From NCBI RefSeq assembly GCF_035582795.1, contig NC_134367.1, positions 312,501 through 376,500 of the forward strand: DNA of 64,000 nt, written 5' to 3'. This DNA is from Mycteria americana. Its lineage: Eukaryota; Chordata; Aves; Ciconiiformes; Ciconiidae. A program made the position numbers and the translations under genes. The notes below the pieces were generated by a model. It ran no database searches and had not been told where the DNA came from. It worked only from the letters and a program-made list of their open reading frames with translations. Shown piece after piece: positions 25,763 through 36,673 of the stretch. The first letter of the stretch is position 1. Each line of letters opens with the position of its first letter.

Positions 25763-25770
25763 TGACGTCA
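25763..25770 (+). promoter_or_regulatory. CRE (TGACGTCA) in UCN promoter
   Basis: A perfect cAMP response element 18 bp upstream of the TATA box. As I recall, the human urocortin promoter also has a CRE close to its TATA box, consistent with cAMP/PKA-driven expression. Confidence 0.85.
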
Positions 25771-25787
25771 GCCCGAGCTCCCGGACC

Positions 25788-25794
25788 TATATAA
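25788..25794 (+). promoter_or_regulatory. UCN TATA box
   Basis: TATATAA in a CpG-rich setting. Transcription should start about 25815-25822. A non-coding first exon would then end at the GTACGG donor after 25888, joining the coding exon at 26140. Confidence 0.85.
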
Positions 25795-26157
25795 CCACCG
25801 GCCGCGCCGCCGGCTCAGCTCCCGCGGGACGGATCGCGCTCCGCGCCACCGCCAGCGCATCGGCAGGGCACAGGGGACAGCGCACCGGGTACGGGGCGGT
25901 GCACGGGTACGGGGCGGGGGAGCAGCGCCGCGGGCAGGCGCCGGCGCGGGGCACCGGGGAGGGGGCAGCGCGTACGGGACGGTGCGGGCGGCCGGGGAGG
26001 GAGGGCACGGCACCCGGGACGGCCCCACGGCGGGCCGGTGCCCGCGCTGCCGGCTCCCCTCTCGCGGTCCCCTCGGGTCCCCCGGTCCCCTGAGCCGCCC
26101 CGGTCTCTCCCCGTTGCGCTGAGTCCCCGGGCCTCGCAGGTGCGGACGGAGCCGAGG

Positions 26158-26463
26158 ATGCGGCGGGCGCTGCTCACCCTCCTGCTGCTGCTCGCCCGCC
26201 CGCAGCCCGCCGCCGCCCGCCCTGCGCGCCCCGACGGCTCCGTCCCGGCGGCCGCGGCCGAGGCCGAGGCGCGGGGCCGCCCGCTCTGGCCGCCGCTGGC
26301 GCCGCCGCCCCCGGAGCCGTGGCGGGCGCGGCGGGACGAGCCGCCGCTCTCCATCGACCTCACCTTCCACCTCCTGCGGCACCTCCTGCTGCTCGCCCGC
26401 GCCCAGAGCCAGCGCGCCCGCGCCGACAGCAACCGCCTCATCCTCGACGCCGTAGGGCGCTGA
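26158..26463 (+). CDS. UCN: Urocortin precursor
   Basis: Secreted CRF-family neuropeptide precursor of 101 aa, a ligand for CRF receptors 1 and 2. The whole coding region is in one exon beginning at the 3' splice site CAG (26137-26139), as in the CRH/UCN family. A signal peptide ([20 protein letters not shown]) is followed by a short proline- and alanine-rich propeptide. The dibasic RARR at residues 56-59 precedes the mature peptide, DEPPLSIDLTFHLLR... to ...DAV, and GR follows as amide donor plus cleavage residue. The core SIDLTFHLLR is identical to human urocortin. It differs from human at many later positions (for example LLLLARAQSQRARADSNR). It has a complete promoter (TATA, CRE, RE1) and poly(A) signal, so it looks functional. 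Confidence 0.96.
   Translation: MRRALLTLLLLLARPQPAAARPARPDGSVPAAAAEAEARGRPLWPPLAPPPPEPWRARRDEPPLSIDLTFHLLRHLLLLARAQSQRARADSNRLILDAVGR
26335..26454 (+). other. UCN: Mature urocortin peptide, 40 aa, amidated
   Basis: Residues 60-99 of the precursor. It begins after RARR and ends at the valine before the amidation glycine. The N-terminal D and SIDLTFHLLR receptor-activating segment are conserved. Confidence 0.85.
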
Positions 26464-26666
26464 GCGCCGTCCCGGGCCCCCCCCGGGGCTGCGCCGAGGT
26501 CCGGCCACCGCCTCAGCCTGCACGCCATGGGCCGCTCGGTGCTGCACCGGCAAACGCACCGGCACCGGCACCGGCACCAGGCTGCGCCTGCTGCACCCGC
26601 CTCATGCTCGGCGCTGGGGCAGGCGGGCGCGGTACCGGCCGCGGCACGGGCCCGCACGGATTTTGT

Positions 26667-26672
26667 AATAAA
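26667..26672 (+). terminator. UCN: UCN poly(A) signal AATAAA
   Basis: AATAAA about 200 bp after the stop codon, followed by a GT-rich segment (CGTGGTGG). Confidence 0.85.
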
Positions 26673-27289
26673 ACGTGGTGGAAACCCGAGGCGTGAGCGA
26701 GTGCGGGGCGGGGGCGGCCGGGGCTGCGCGGGGCCGGGGGCCGGGCTCGCCGGGAACGGGGGGACGGGCTGAGCCGGGCTGGGACGGGGCTGGGCGGGCA
26801 GCAGCGAGCACACGGGCCTGGGGACGGGGCTGCGTGTGTCCCTGGGAGGGGGACGAACCGTGCTCTGGTAGGAGCTCCCAGCCCCTGAGGCGAGGCAGCC
26901 GCGGGTGTGGTGAAGCGAAGGGCACGGAGTGATGGAACAGCGGGTTCCTCACCACCAACGAGCAGGGCAAAGAGGTGCTGCACCCACTCGCACGTGGGCA
27001 GCCAGGGACGTGAGTGGGGGGGGACCAGAGCTCTGCGTGTGGCAATCCCCCGGAGCTGCTGTCAGAGCACTGCAACAGGGTGGGACGGCTCGTGGGGCGG
27101 GGGGCTGTGGGGTGGATACAGGCGCTTCAGGAGGGGCACGGCCGTCCCGTGCGGGAGCACCAGGGTGGGGAGGGGGCTCCTCTGTGGGACACACGGTGCT
27201 GCTGAGTGCTGGCGGGTCAGGACTGCAGCAGAGGGCAAGGGAGACGGACACCGTGGTGGGGCGCACTTCAGATCCCTGATCAAGAGGAG

Positions 27290-27482
27290 GACATGGATGA
27301 AGCCTTCCTGAGGCAGCTGGGGGAGGTTCAGCCTCCTCATGGGTGGCCCGGGTCCTCACAGGGGCCTTCAACCTGCTCTGGTTGAAGATGTCCCTGCTCG
27401 TTGCAGGGGGGGTTGGACTAGGTGACCTTTAAAGGTCCCTTCCCACCCAAACCATTTGATGATTCGATGGTTCCATGATAAC
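27290..27482 (+). mobile_element. CR1 LINE 3' end fragment
   Basis: Sense-orientation CR1 tail: a segment around GGGGGGTTGGACTAGGTGAC, then TTTAAAGGTCCCTTCCCACC, ending in short terminal repeats of the ATTTGATGATTCGATGG kind. It is an older, diverged copy in the UCN-TRIM54 intergenic space. Confidence 0.8.
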
Positions 27483-27744
27483 CTCCCTGATACCTGCTAG
27501 AGGGGCAGCACAGCAGGACTGGAGCAGTGAAGGAGGTTTCTGGAGGGTGCCTGGGGATGTGATGGCAGCAGCCGTGAGGCAGTGGGGGTCAGCACCCGGG
27601 GGGGCAGGCAGGAACGGCCGCAGCAGGGTGCAGCCCCTGCACTTCAAGTGAGCCAACTTCAGTGACCTGGTAGGTGGGGTCTGGCAGGAGGCAGCTCCGA
27701 AGGACGAAGGAGCTGAGGAAAGTCGGGATGCCTTGGAGGATGAG

Positions 27745-28480
27745 CTCAAGAGTGGTCACAGGATGGCTGAGGGTGGAAGGGGTCTAGGGAGGGTTCCCAC
27801 TCCAACCCCCTGCTCAGGGCAGGGGCAGCCTGAGCTGGTTGCTCAAGGCCGTGGCCATCCGGGCTTTGAAAGAGGAAATTCCATCTGGGCATGAGAAACC
27901 TGGAACTGGAATACTGTGCTGGGAAGAAAGACCATACTGGAACAGGTTCCCCAGAGCACCTCCCTCCTTGAAGATATTCAAAACCGGACCGGACAAGGAC
28001 CTGGGCAACCTGCTCCAGCTGACCCTGCCTGAGCAGGGGCTGGGACTGGGGAGATCCAGAGGCCTTTTGCCCCTCAGTGATTCCGTGGGTAACTTCACAG
28101 CTGGAGGGGCCACAGCCTCTCTGGGCAGCCTGTTCCAGGCAGCCTGTTTGATCAGCCTCACCGTAAAAAAGGGGGGGGGGGGAGAAAAAAACCCCAACTT
28201 TGGAAAAAAGTTTCAATGGAATCTCCTGTGGTCCACTTTGTGCTCATTGCCTCCGGTCCTGTCACTGGGCACCACTGGGAAGAGCCTGGCTCCATCTTCC
28301 TTCCCTCCCATCAGGCAGGTATACACATGGATTCAATCCCCCTGAGCCTTCTCTGCTCCAGGCTGAGCAGTCCCAGCTTCTCCTCACGCAGCAGATGCTC
28401 CAGTCCCTTCAGCATTGCTGTGGCCCTTCCCTGGACTCCAGAGGTCACATCCTCCTCGCACCAGGGAGCCCTGACCTGGC
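27745..28480 (-). mobile_element. CR1 LINE fragment, antisense, split by another CR1
   Basis: Two blocks, about 27750-27880 and 28090-28480, read as CR1 on the minus strand. Typical landmarks are CCAACCCCCTGCTCAGGG near 27808, CCTCTCTGGGCAGCCTGTTCC near 28117, and GCACCACTGGGAAGAGCC near 28268, all in complement orientation. They appear to be one copy separated by the sense copy at 27900-28090. Confidence 0.75.
27900..28092 (+). mobile_element. CR1 LINE 3' end nested in an older CR1
   Basis: Sense CR1 tail: TACTGGAACAGGTTCCCCAG, then GAAGATATTCAAAACCGGAC, GACCTGGGCAACCTGCTCCA, and CCTGAGCAGGGGCTGG, ending near ATTCCGTG. Both sides carry the opposite-strand CR1, so this copy probably landed later. 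Confidence 0.7.
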
Positions 28481-28949
28481 CAGGGCTCTGCATCCATGAC
28501 TTCCCCACGCTGCGTGGAGGGGAGGGCTCCTTCCCTTTCCCAGCTGCCAGTGCTCGTCCCCCACAGCCCCGGGTACCGCTGGCCACCTCTGCCGGGAGGG
28601 CATGTTCCTGCCGCTGCTCCAGCTCACCACAGAGAGGTTTTTTTGTTGCTGTTGCCCTTCACATCCCTCAACAGGTTCAGCTCAGGATGGGAACCCCAGA
28701 GCGGTGCAGTAACTCTCGGAGCACCCACCGTCTCCCCGGTCGGTGCCCGCAGGGATGCGCAGCAGAGCCGCCCACCAGGAGCAGGGAGAGACATGGACAT
28801 ACCAGGGGGTTGGTCTGGAGAGGCTGGGAACCCATGGTGGAGAGCCAGCACGGGGGGGGGGGGCCACGAACAAGCAAGGGGGGACAGACAACAAAGGAGG
28901 AATTTTAAAACCTTGCCTGGATGTGCAGGGAGGGCGTCAGGCAGCCGGA

Positions 28950-29890
28950 GACCAGACGGGGCTGGAGTGTACAAGGTCAAGGAGAGTGTCCACCCCACCC
29001 CGGGCAGTCGGGGGCTGCCCAAGGGACAGGCTGGGGCTGGCGAGGGCAGAGATGGGTGACAAGCACCTGGAGACAGGGCTCAAGGAAGAAAACTACCTGA
29101 AATAGAGGAGAACCAAGCTGGGGCTCTCCTGAGACACCTCAACCCCCAGGGGTGGCACCCAAGGGTGCCCAGGGGCCACCAAGGTCCCTGTGAGCCCCCC
29201 TCTGTCATCTCTGGAAGGTGGTGGGCACAGGGGGACATCCCTGAGGGGTGGAGAAAGGCAAATGTTGCATCCCCAAATGGCCCCAAACAGCCGGTGCAGG
29301 GATGGAGAGGCCACCCAGCCTCACCTCGGTCCCCAGGGACCACACGAGCCCTCCCGGGGCGCATTTCCGGCATGTGAAGGAGCAGACAGTGACTGGGAGC
29401 AGCCAGGCTGGGCTGCAGGGTCGATTGCACCCCCCAGCCGCATTGCGTCTGCCATGAGCAACAGCTCAGGGATGCGGGAGGGCAGAGACGTCCCTTAGCC
29501 CATCCCCAGCCAGGGCTGGGACATGGGGTCTGGCGGGTGGACACAGGTGGGCAAGTGGCCCACAGGGTGCAGTGGACGGCTCGGGGAGCCTCTCTCTGCC
29601 GGGGGCTGGCGCTGGAGTCCCTTGCTCGGATTTGCAGGTAATACCAAATCTGCGGGGACCAGTCACTCTGCTTGGGGGCAGAGCTGCCACCAGTGGAACC
29701 GAGCAAGGCTGGAGGAAGGGGCCAAGCAGGGACCTTGCAAGGACAAAGGCAACGTCCTGCCCCGGGCAGGCAGAGCCCCTGGCAGCCGTGCAGCCGGAGC
29801 CCACATCTACAGCTGGAGTGATTCAGCACGGGCCACGAGGAGGGAGCTGTGCTAGGCCATGTCCCATGGGGGATGTGTGCTGCCATGTCC
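28950..29890 (+). mobile_element. Degraded CR1 LINE reverse-transcriptase fragment
   Basis: Translation in several frames recovers pieces of CR1 RT in order: GDIPEGWRKANV near 29237, SLTSVP near 29320, a HVKEQTVTGSSQ segment near 29370, and a (F)AGNTKSAGTSHSAWG segment near 29625-29670. The piece is 5'- and 3'-truncated with many frameshifts. It is inactive. Confidence 0.65.
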
Positions 29891-29899
29891 CATGGTGGG

Positions 29900-31190
29900 C
29901 TCAGCTCCAGCATCGGTCCCTCTCGCCTACCTCCCTTCCCCAAGCAGGGTCCATGCTGGGGGATGGCTGGAGCTGCTCTGGACTCCCCAGCCCCATTTTA
30001 AGGGTTGTGGTGCTCTTGGGAGAAGGAGTTTTTCCTGGTATCTGATGGGAATTTCCTCTGTCTCATCTTGTCTCATCAGCTCCTGTGCTGTCCCTGTGCC
30101 CCAGGGGGGTCCAGCTCCAGCTCCCTGCACCCCAGGAGGCAGCTGAGGAGGTCTCCTCTCCCCCGGCTGCACAAGTCCAGCTCCTGTCCTGGCTGCGTCC
30201 CCTGCCCGGCCGGGTGTCGGTGTCCCAGGGACCCAGACCGGGCCAGGAACCAGCCGGCAGCAGGGGAAGGGTCCTGCTGGCACAGCCCAGGCACCAGGGT
30301 CTCCTTGGCTGCCGGGGCACCCCCACCCTCCCGGGCACCCCACTGGGGCCAAGCTGCTGTCCCAGCCCTGGGTTCACCGGGACCTGCCACACGCTGGTGT
30401 TTCACTTCCCCCACTGCCACGGGCCTGTCCTCGCCCGTCCTCGGGGATCCTGCACGCCAGCCCCTGGCCAGCTTGGTGGGCCCCAGGCTTGCTGTGGGGT
30501 GCCCAGCTCTGCTGGGTACTGGGGGTCCCAGCCCTTGCTGCGCCCCGGCAGGGATGGGGGGTGGCAGCCGGGGACACCCTGTAGTGCCTCATCTCCAGCC
30601 TTGGCCCCACGAGGAGCCCCTCGCCATGTGCATCATCTGCTACATCAGCCGTGACGGCACAGTGGCGCGGGACAAGGCGGGTGACGCAGCCGGTGCTGCC
30701 GCAGCCCTCCCGGGGGCCCGGCCGGCGGGGCAGGGAGCACGGGCCCCAGCCCGGCGCTGATCGTGGCGCTCCCGGCTGTGTACTCAGCCAGCTCATCTCA
30801 GCGCTGTTTGCTCGGAGCACCCAGGGGACGGTGCTGCCGAGACAGCATCCAGCCCAGCGGGGGGGCTGGTGGGGCTGGGGGGCCCCAATGCGGTTCCTCA
30901 CCCCCAGGCAGGGGCTGCAGGCAGGGGGGCAGAGCCCCACTTGCAGGGTCCGAGGTGCAAAGCTCCCGGTCGCAATCCCACCCTGGGCTGCTGGAGCCGA
31001 GGTGAGCTGGAGCCCCCCGGGGACGCAGCCCCTTGGGTGGGGACCTGGGGGCATCGCTGGGGTGGTGGGGCTGGGGCCCAGCTCAATGGGGCAGAGGCTG
31101 CGCCCGGGCTGGCCCCCATGGAGCCGGTGTGGAGCTCTGTGGGGGGCAGCCCCCGTGCCCACCCCGGCCCACACACCACACCGGAGACGA
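29900..31190. other. UCN-TRIM54 intergenic remainder
   Basis: GC-rich sequence with no recognisable exon, RNA gene or transposon. UCN (+) and TRIM54 (-) converge on this region. Confidence 0.5.
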
Positions 31191-31204
31191 TGTCCTCACA
31201 CACG

Positions 31205-31210
31205 GTTTAA
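31205..31210 (-). terminator. TRIM54: TRIM54 poly(A) signal ATTAAA
   Basis: ATTAAA on the minus strand, about 120 bp past the proposed TRIM54 stop codon. It is the common variant hexamer. Confidence 0.65.
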
Positions 31211-31328
31211 TGGTGGAGAGAGGCAGCTCTGGCATTTGGGGAATTACAGCGACAGGGCTGGAGCTCGCCGAGGGGTGCCAGGGACAGCAATGAGCCAGCA
31301 GGTGCCAACGCTGCCCCACGGCGCCAGC

Positions 31329-34300
31329 TCAGTGCTGACCTGTGCGGGAAACTGGCCTCAGCACCACGCGGGGGGGACCCCGGGACCCCCGCCCCAGCCC
31401 CTGCAGGCAGGGAGACAGGGACGGCCTGGGGTGCCCCAAGGTGTGAACCCCCATCCAGCAACCCCATCCCCATCCCGTCTGTCCCCAGGAGGTGCCTCCT
31501 CTGCCCCACGGCACCCCATGGCCTGGCCCCGTCCCCATCCCCACCCCCTGCCTCAGTCCCAGTGAGGGTCTCACCATGGGGAGAGCTCGCCGGCTTCTGC
31601 CTCGGCCCCACATCTGCAGAGGAAAAGCGGGTGACAAGATGGAGACAGGGACGCCTCGGCATGCTGCAGGACCTGCACAGCTGCACGCAGGCCACGGCGC
31701 TGGGCATGGCACGGCACATCCCCACAGCCCCAGACCCCTGGGCCCCACTGCCCCCAACTGCCCCCGTGGCCTTGGGGCCAAGCACAGCAGCCAGGCGTGG
31801 CACAGCACAGCACAGCATGGCATGGCACTGCACAGCATGGCACGGCGGGGACTCACCCTCCACGGCTTCGGGCACCTCCAGGCTGTCCAGCCGGTCCTCA
31901 TCTCCTGCAGCCTCGCTGCCGTCCCCGGGTCCATCCGCCTCATCCTCGCCCAGCGGCTCTGCGGGGCAGGGGGACAGGTCAGCTAGGGCCCTCCCTCCCC
32001 GCGGTGTGGGCAGCCTGGGGACAGCCCAGGAGGGACGTGACCAGCTCAGCACGGGAGCCTGGCCCCGGCGTGGGACACAGCAGCCCACGAGCCTGGAAGG
32101 GGCAGGGGGCAGGCCTGACCCCGCAGAGTCCCTGGGCAGTGCTGAGGGGCCACACATCCCCATTCCTGTGCACGAGGGGATGCATTCCCATGCAGGGCAC
32201 GAGGTAGTGGTGGGCTCTGCCCGTCGAGGGCTGGGTGCCCCAGGCAGTCCCACGCGCGCCCCGGGCACGGCAGCACTTGTCCCGGCACTGGCACCTGTCT
32301 GGAACTCGATGGTCCTCAGCATCTCTGCCACATAGTCCACGTTGATGGAGAAGTGGTCCATGTTCTCGTAGCCAGGCTCCGGGCGGCTGCTCATCGACAC
32401 CTTGGACATGTCCGTGATTCTGCAGGGCAGGCAGACCCCTGGGAGCTGCCGGGGTCCAACGCTCACGGGGCCCCCGCGCCCCCAGCCATGGCCCGGCAGG
32501 GCCAGCCACAGCCGCGCGCCCCACCCTGCCACCGCCCCCTGTGCCCCCAGCCCTGTGCCCCCCGGCCCCACTCACTTTTTCAGGAGCTCCTTGGAGTGCT
32601 GTGGAGGAAAGCGGGGGAGTCAGTGTCTCCCTGGAGCAATGGGACCTGGGACCCCAGGAGCCAGACATCACCCCTGCCACAGCCCCACCCCAGCACAGCC
32701 CTGCGGGGCAGCCCCAGCCCCCTCGGAGGGTCCCGGCCCCCTGCACCCCGCGGCCCCCGCCCACACAGACCTGCAGGTACACGGCCATCTGGGGCTCCTC
32801 CATGGCCTGGATAGCCGACTCCACCAGCTTGGAGGAGGCCTCCAGGTGGTCGCCGTACTGGCGGATGAGGCCCCGCACACGCTGCACCTTTGTCTCCTGC
32901 TCCCGCGCGATGCTCTGCAGCAGCTCCTTCTTCCGCTCCTCCAGGATGCTGTACAGTGAGTCGAAGCGCAGCCCCAGGTGCTGCTTCTGCCGCCGGCCAT
33001 TCTCCTGCAGGACCGCGGGGCTCAGGAGCTGCCCTGGTCCCGCCATGTCCGCACCACGGGCATGGCCCCAGGGCTGTACGCGGTACCCAGGGACGCCCCC
33101 TCGCCCCTCACCTCGATGGTGCGGCAGATCTCCTCCATCTGGGTGATGATGGCCTGGATGCGGTCGTTCCCCGCCACCAGCATGGCAATACCATCGCTGA
33201 GCTCGCTCTGGGACAGGACGGGACGGGATGGGACAGGACGGGAAGGGCGTGAGGGTCGGCTGGGCGGGCAGCCCCCAGGCCCCTCGCCAGCCCCCCCAGG
33301 GCCACCCACCTTCTGGCGCTGGTAGACGGCGGGCAGCGGCGCGACCTCGCAGTCCTTGTGCGCCCCGAAGACCTTGCAGAGGGAGCAGGTGGGTGCCTCG
33401 CAGCGCAGGCAGTAGATGTTGATCCGCTCGTCCTCGTGCTCCTCGCACATGAGGTGCTGCTCGGCCTTGGCGTGCAGGGGCCTGCGGGCGGGGGCCAGGC
33501 ACCGATGCCCACCGTGGTCCCCGGCCCCCAGGGACACCCCCGGCCCCGCGCGGGCCCCGTCACCCCCCACGCTGCGGGTGTGCTCCCGCCCCCAGCCCTG
33601 TGCCTGCAGCCCCCCCACGGGCTCCCTTTCGCCCACGGGGCTGGCTCCCCGGAGGGGTCCCCAGTGCCCCCGTGGGCTCCCCGCACCTGGCCGACTCCTG
33701 CTTGTAGATGTCGATGATGTTCTCCACCAGCAGGTTCCGCTGCAGCCCGTACACCCCGTGCCGGTCCAGCACCACCTCGTGGCGGCACGACGGGCACCGG
33801 AACCGGCCGCCCGACGGCACCGCGCTGGAGCCCCGCGACTGCCACAGCGGGTTGGAGGCCTGGGGGGCGGCGGGGCGGCGGGTCAGGGCCGCGGCACCCC
33901 CCCGCAGCCCCCCGCACCCCCGCGGCAGCCTCCGCCCCAGGCTCTGCCGCCGCGACCAAGACCCCGCGGGGCCCGGCCCCTCCCGGCCGTGTGCGCCGCA
34001 TCCCCCGCGCGGGCACGGGCACGGGCACGGGCACGGACCCCCGCCCACCGACGCGACCGAGCCGTCCCCGCCGGGCCGGGAGCGGCGCCGAGCGGCGGTC
34101 CCGGCGGCTCGTTCCGGGGCCGGGGCCGGGGCCGGGGCCGGGGCCGGGGCCGCCCCGAGCGCACCTGGAAGACGTCGTTGGCGCACTTGCGGCAGAGGTT
34201 GTGCTGGCAGGGCAGGATGACCACGGGCTTGGTGAACATCTCCAGGCAGATGGGGCAGATGAGCTGCTTCTCCAGGCTCTCCATGCTCCGCGCCTCCGCC

Positions 34301-34332
34301 AGCAGCGGCTTCAGCCCCACCGCGAAGTTCAT
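31329..34332 (-). CDS. TRIM54: TRIM54 (MuRF3), muscle RING-finger protein
   Basis: E3 ubiquitin ligase of the MuRF group in striated muscle, binding microtubules and sarcomeric proteins. Exons on the minus strand: 34165-34332, 33687-33859, 33310-33481, 33112-33207, 32771-33004, 32576-32598, 32295-32419, 31857-31958, 31575-31613 and 31329-31339, giving about 380 aa (human 358, longer isoform about 400). Order of parts: RING finger (CPICLEMF... CQHNLCRKC... CPSC), B-box 2 ([16 protein letters not shown]... HKDC), coiled coil (exons 4-5), COS box ([23 protein letters not shown]), and an acidic tail. The last two small exons and the C-terminus PHGQH are in phase but not conserved, so less certain. 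DNAJC5G lies upstream in the same orientation. Confidence 0.93.
31790..31850 (+). repeat. CACAGCATGG-type short repeats in TRIM54 intron
   Basis: Degenerate 5- to 10-bp repeats of GCACAGCACAGCATGGCATGG next to the donor of the exon ending at 31857. Confidence 0.7.
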
Positions 34333-34447
34333 CGCCGCGGTCCCGGCCCGACCCGGCCCGGCTCTGTCCACCACGGCCCCGCTCCGGCTCCGGCCCCGGC
34401 AGCCCGGTGCCCGCTCTGCCCCGGCCCCGGCCCCGCTGAGCGCGGCG

Positions 34448-34457
34448 CTAATTTTAG
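34448..34457 (-). promoter_or_regulatory. MEF2 motif in TRIM54 proximal promoter
   Basis: CTAATTTTAG on the plus strand (CTAAAATTAG on the gene strand) fits the MEF2 consensus YTA(A/T)4TAR exactly. It lies about 115 bp upstream of the TRIM54 start codon in otherwise GC-rich sequence. A TGAGTCA (AP-1 type) follows at 34510-34516. Muscle-specific expression of MuRF3 makes MEF2 control plausible. Confidence 0.6.
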
Positions 34458-34550
34458 CCGCCCCCGCCCCGCCGGGGCCGCCGCAGCTGTCGGCGGCGTC
34501 GGGTGACACTGAGTCACGGCGCGGCGGCGGGGCCCCACCGGCGCGCCCGG

Positions 34551-34776
34551 CCGACCCCGGGGGGACCGGCTGACCCACCGGCACCGGCCGACCCCGGGGA
34601 CCGGCTGACCCGGGGGGACCGGCTCACCCCCGGGGACCGGCTGACCCACCGGCACCGGCTGACCCCGGGGACCGGCTGACCCGGGGGGACCGGCTCACCC
34701 CCGGGGACCGGCTGACCCCGGGGACCGGCTGACCCCCCGGCACCGGCTGACCCGCGGCACCGGCTGACCCCAGAGA
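34551..34776 (+). repeat. Minisatellite upstream of TRIM54
   Basis: About 15 copies of a roughly 15-bp unit GACCGGCTGACCCCGGG, with variants (CACCGGCTGACCC, GACCGGCTCACCC). It starts about 220 bp upstream of the TRIM54 start codon, just beyond the MEF2 and AP-1 motifs. Confidence 0.9.
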
Positions 34777-36673
34777 CCGACAGCCCGGGCGGCCTCCGCA
34801 GCGGGGGCCGAGCCGCACGTTGCCCCCCCCCCGGGCAGACCTCCCCACCGGGCCCGTCCCAGCCCAACCCAACCCGGCCCTGAGCCCTCGGCCTGGGCAG
34901 AGCCCCGCTCCTCGGGACGAGCAGCGCTGCTCCCCGGGGGCTCCCCCGCCACCTCCTGCCCGGGGAGGACGAGGGGCTGTGGCCCTGTCCCGCCGGCCCT
35001 TGGGTGGCCGGGGCAGGCCGGCATGGGGTGCACAGCAGCAGGCAGGGAGCAGGGCCCGGGGAGGGCAGAGCTGCCAGTCTCTTCCCCGCAGGCAGCGGGG
35101 CAGAGGGCAGGCTGGGGTCCCCCAGGCCCCACGGACCCTGTCCAGCGCCAGCGCCCCGAACAGCAGCGTGGAAGGGTGCCCAGCAGGGACAGCGCCAGGA
35201 ACATCCCCATCCCGCCGCTCGCCCTGACACTCTGGCTATATTTAGGGGGTGAGACAGAGCCCGTGCAGCTGCGGGCAGAGGCTGCTGGCTGGGGGGAGTG
35301 GGAGTGAAAGGCCAAGGGCTCGCCCCGTCCCCCTTGCCCCGAGCCCCCCTGGGATGGGGCGGCACTGTCCAGCCCTGCCCCTCCGCAGGGCCACAGCTCC
35401 CGAGAGAGCAGGGCAGGAGCGGGTGGCCCTGCCCGAGCCGGGAGCGGGACTCCGGGTGGCACAGCACGGCAGGACACACGCACCGAGCCACCAGCTGGCA
35501 CACGCAGTGGAAAGAGCCCCAGGGCCAGGGGACCTGGTCCCGGCAGCCGGGCCGGCCCGAGGCGCACCGCCGCTCCTGCCCGGGGTGGCCATCCCCACGG
35601 GGCTGCAGGGAGACGGGGACGGCACCGCACAGCACGTCAGCAGCGGGAGGAGCGGGGACAGTCCCTGCAAACGCCCCAGCAGGACCAGGGTGCCTGGCCA
35701 GGTTGCTGCTGCCCTACGCGCTGCAGCAGCGGGGAGGGGGGGGAAGCAAGCCCCGTGGGAGCCAGCACTGGCTGGGGGACGCAGAGCCGACCCAGGAAGG
35801 TGACAGGAGACAGAGCGGCGTTCACCCCTGCGAGAAAGCACCCCGCCAAGCAGCGCTTGGGACACAACCTGCCTACTCCACATGCCGGCTCAGCCCACCC
35901 CCGTTGTGGGACCCACGGCCACAGCCCCGCGCAGCACAGGGCAGGGCCAGGCAGAGACACATCCCGCTGCAGAGCGTTCAGGCAGCCCCTGACAAGACAG
36001 AGACCACACAGAAACGTGCTCCCCTCCTGTCATCCTTTAAGGGTGCCCATAAAACATATACAAACCCAAGGAAAGTGCCTGTCCTGGGCCCAGCCCTGCA
36101 GGGAATCTGCCAGCAGCAGCGAGCATGGGGTGCAGCCAGTGCCCCGGGGCTGTGGCAGGGCAGAGAGGAAGGGGGTACAGAAGGCAGCACCCCAACCTCA
36201 CAAGCAGCATTTGGCACCCAGCATCCATCAGGAGGGTCCCTGTGAGGGTGGGTAGTGGGCTCAGCCCAGCCCCAGAGGTTACAGTGCTAACGGTCTCGGA
36301 TGCGTTTGGCTACCTCTCATAAGCTACGGAGCCTGGCCCGGAGAGGTCTCCGCTTGTGGCTGCTGGGGCCGGCTGCCGGTGCCCTGGGCCGGGCGGGGGC
36401 ACAGCAGCAGGCGAGGCACTGGGGATGGGGCACAGCAGCACGGGCTCCAGGCCACCTCCACTACCAGTGCTGGGAGACAGGGGCGTTGCCCTGGAGCTCG
36501 AGCAGGGGCCGAAGAGCCTCCGAGTTGATGCTGGCCAAATTAACCTGAGATTCTAGCCACCCCGAGGCGGGAGAGCCACCCCGGGTGGCGTGACTGGGGT
36601 CCCGGAAAGTGAGAGTCCCAAAGGAGGATCCCTGCCCGGAGTCCTGGGGGAGCCGGTGGGACCGATGCCAGCC
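34777..36673. other. DNAJC5G-TRIM54 intergenic region with distal MEF2 motif
   Basis: No exon recognised. CTATATTTAG at 35236-35245 is a second exact MEF2 consensus, about 900 bp upstream of TRIM54. The right part holds the DNAJC5G 3' UTR; I find no clear AATAAA or ATTAAA for it on the minus strand, so its 3' end is unplaced. Confidence 0.5.
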
